This document shows positions 63,764-64,000 of a DNA stretch of 64,000 bases, piece by piece. The DNA is taken from the NCBI GenBank assembly GCA_945910005.1, contig OX246747.1, positions 17,819,010-17,883,009 on the forward strand, given 5' to 3'. The position numbers and the translations under genes were made by a program. Positions within the stretch are counted from its first letter, which is position 1; each line of letters begins with the position of its first letter. The stretch comes from Isoperla grammatica (lineage: Eukaryota > Arthropoda > Insecta > Plecoptera > Perlodidae). The notes below the pieces were generated by a model. It saw only the letters and a list, made by a program, of their open reading frames with translations. It was not told the origin of the DNA and did no database searches.

Positions 63764-64000
63764 GTGACTCGGGCCATGAAAGCCTCAAAGTTTTAAAATG
63801 ATTATTTCAACAACACAAAATTAAACAATCGCAACTTATCTTCAAGTCACACTTTGATTAAATAGAGATATGTGCATGCCGTCGTTAGTAGGGATGGAAT
63901 AATGTACGTTTCAATATGTGTACACGTTTACTGGTTTCCTCTAAATATTAAACGCATGAACCTGTGCACGCCGCCCACACTGTGTGCGACCGGCCACAGC

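Overview
This is repeat-dense nuclear DNA from an animal, most likely an invertebrate. GT-AG introns, non-LTR and LTR retrotransposons, hAT/P/Harbinger DNA transposons, roughly two dozen copies of one SINE family and no prokaryotic gene organisation all point that way. The DNA is scattered with TAGGCCTA/AGGCCTAGGCC motifs. I cannot name the species. No complete, clearly host-encoded gene is visible. The best host-gene candidates are two phase-matched coiled-coil exons at 57.3-59.1 kb, and even these could be transposon-derived.

Left part (0-18 kb). A BEL/Pao-type Gag remnant abuts a minus-strand non-LTR retrotransposon (about 1.46-5.25 kb). Its ORF1 (coiled coil, RRM, C-terminal domain, SGNH esterase) ends in an ATGA overlap with an ORF2 endonuclease. 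Two TIR elements with 8-bp target duplications and one SINE are nested inside it. Further minus-strand LINE fragments follow: an SGNH half at 6.2-7.2 kb, an endonuclease/linker at 8.4-9.0 kb split by a hAT-like element, and a linker-RT-3' end at 11.3-13.8 kb. An LTR-retrotransposon Gag relic lies at 10.6-11.2 kb and Pro-rich ORFs at 16.6-17.7 kb.

Middle (18-43 kb). Here are a 101-bp tandem array, a P-element/THAP9-like transposase (19.6-21.96 kb), a GC-rich 42-bp minisatellite (24.6-25.65 kb), a 1.6-kb foldback element made of about 300-bp modules (27.26-28.90 kb) and a Harbinger nuclease relic (30.3-30.86 kb). A young non-autonomous Ty3/Gypsy-type element with two apparently identical 714-bp LTRs and a single Gag-protease ORF (32.5-36.0 kb) is inserted in the integrase tail of an older, oppositely oriented Gypsy element. 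Myb/SANT-like exons, a hAT-like MITE (39.1-39.7 kb) and a perfect 16-bp hairpin (40.46 kb) follow.

Right part (43-64 kb). A PIF/Harbinger transposon appears in its usual head-to-head two-gene layout: a Myb/SANT-like gene (minus, 43.7-47.1 kb) and a nuclease gene (plus, 48.16-50.4 kb). Both genes have introns, and a hAT-like element and a SINE sit inside introns. Directly after it comes the most remarkable object: a plus-strand non-LTR retrotransposon (about 50.43-56.76 kb). Its ORF1 carries a Cys-rich N-terminus, an SGNH esterase and a macro domain resembling TARG1/OARD1 ADP-ribosyl hydrolases, followed by an endonuclease-RT ORF2. A SINE with an 11-bp target duplication splits the macro domain. 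The last 7 kb hold the coiled-coil exons, a tRNA-Gly-like sequence, a MADF/BESS-like last exon, a 109-bp tandem repeat, a tRNA-derived SINE and a terminal foldback element.
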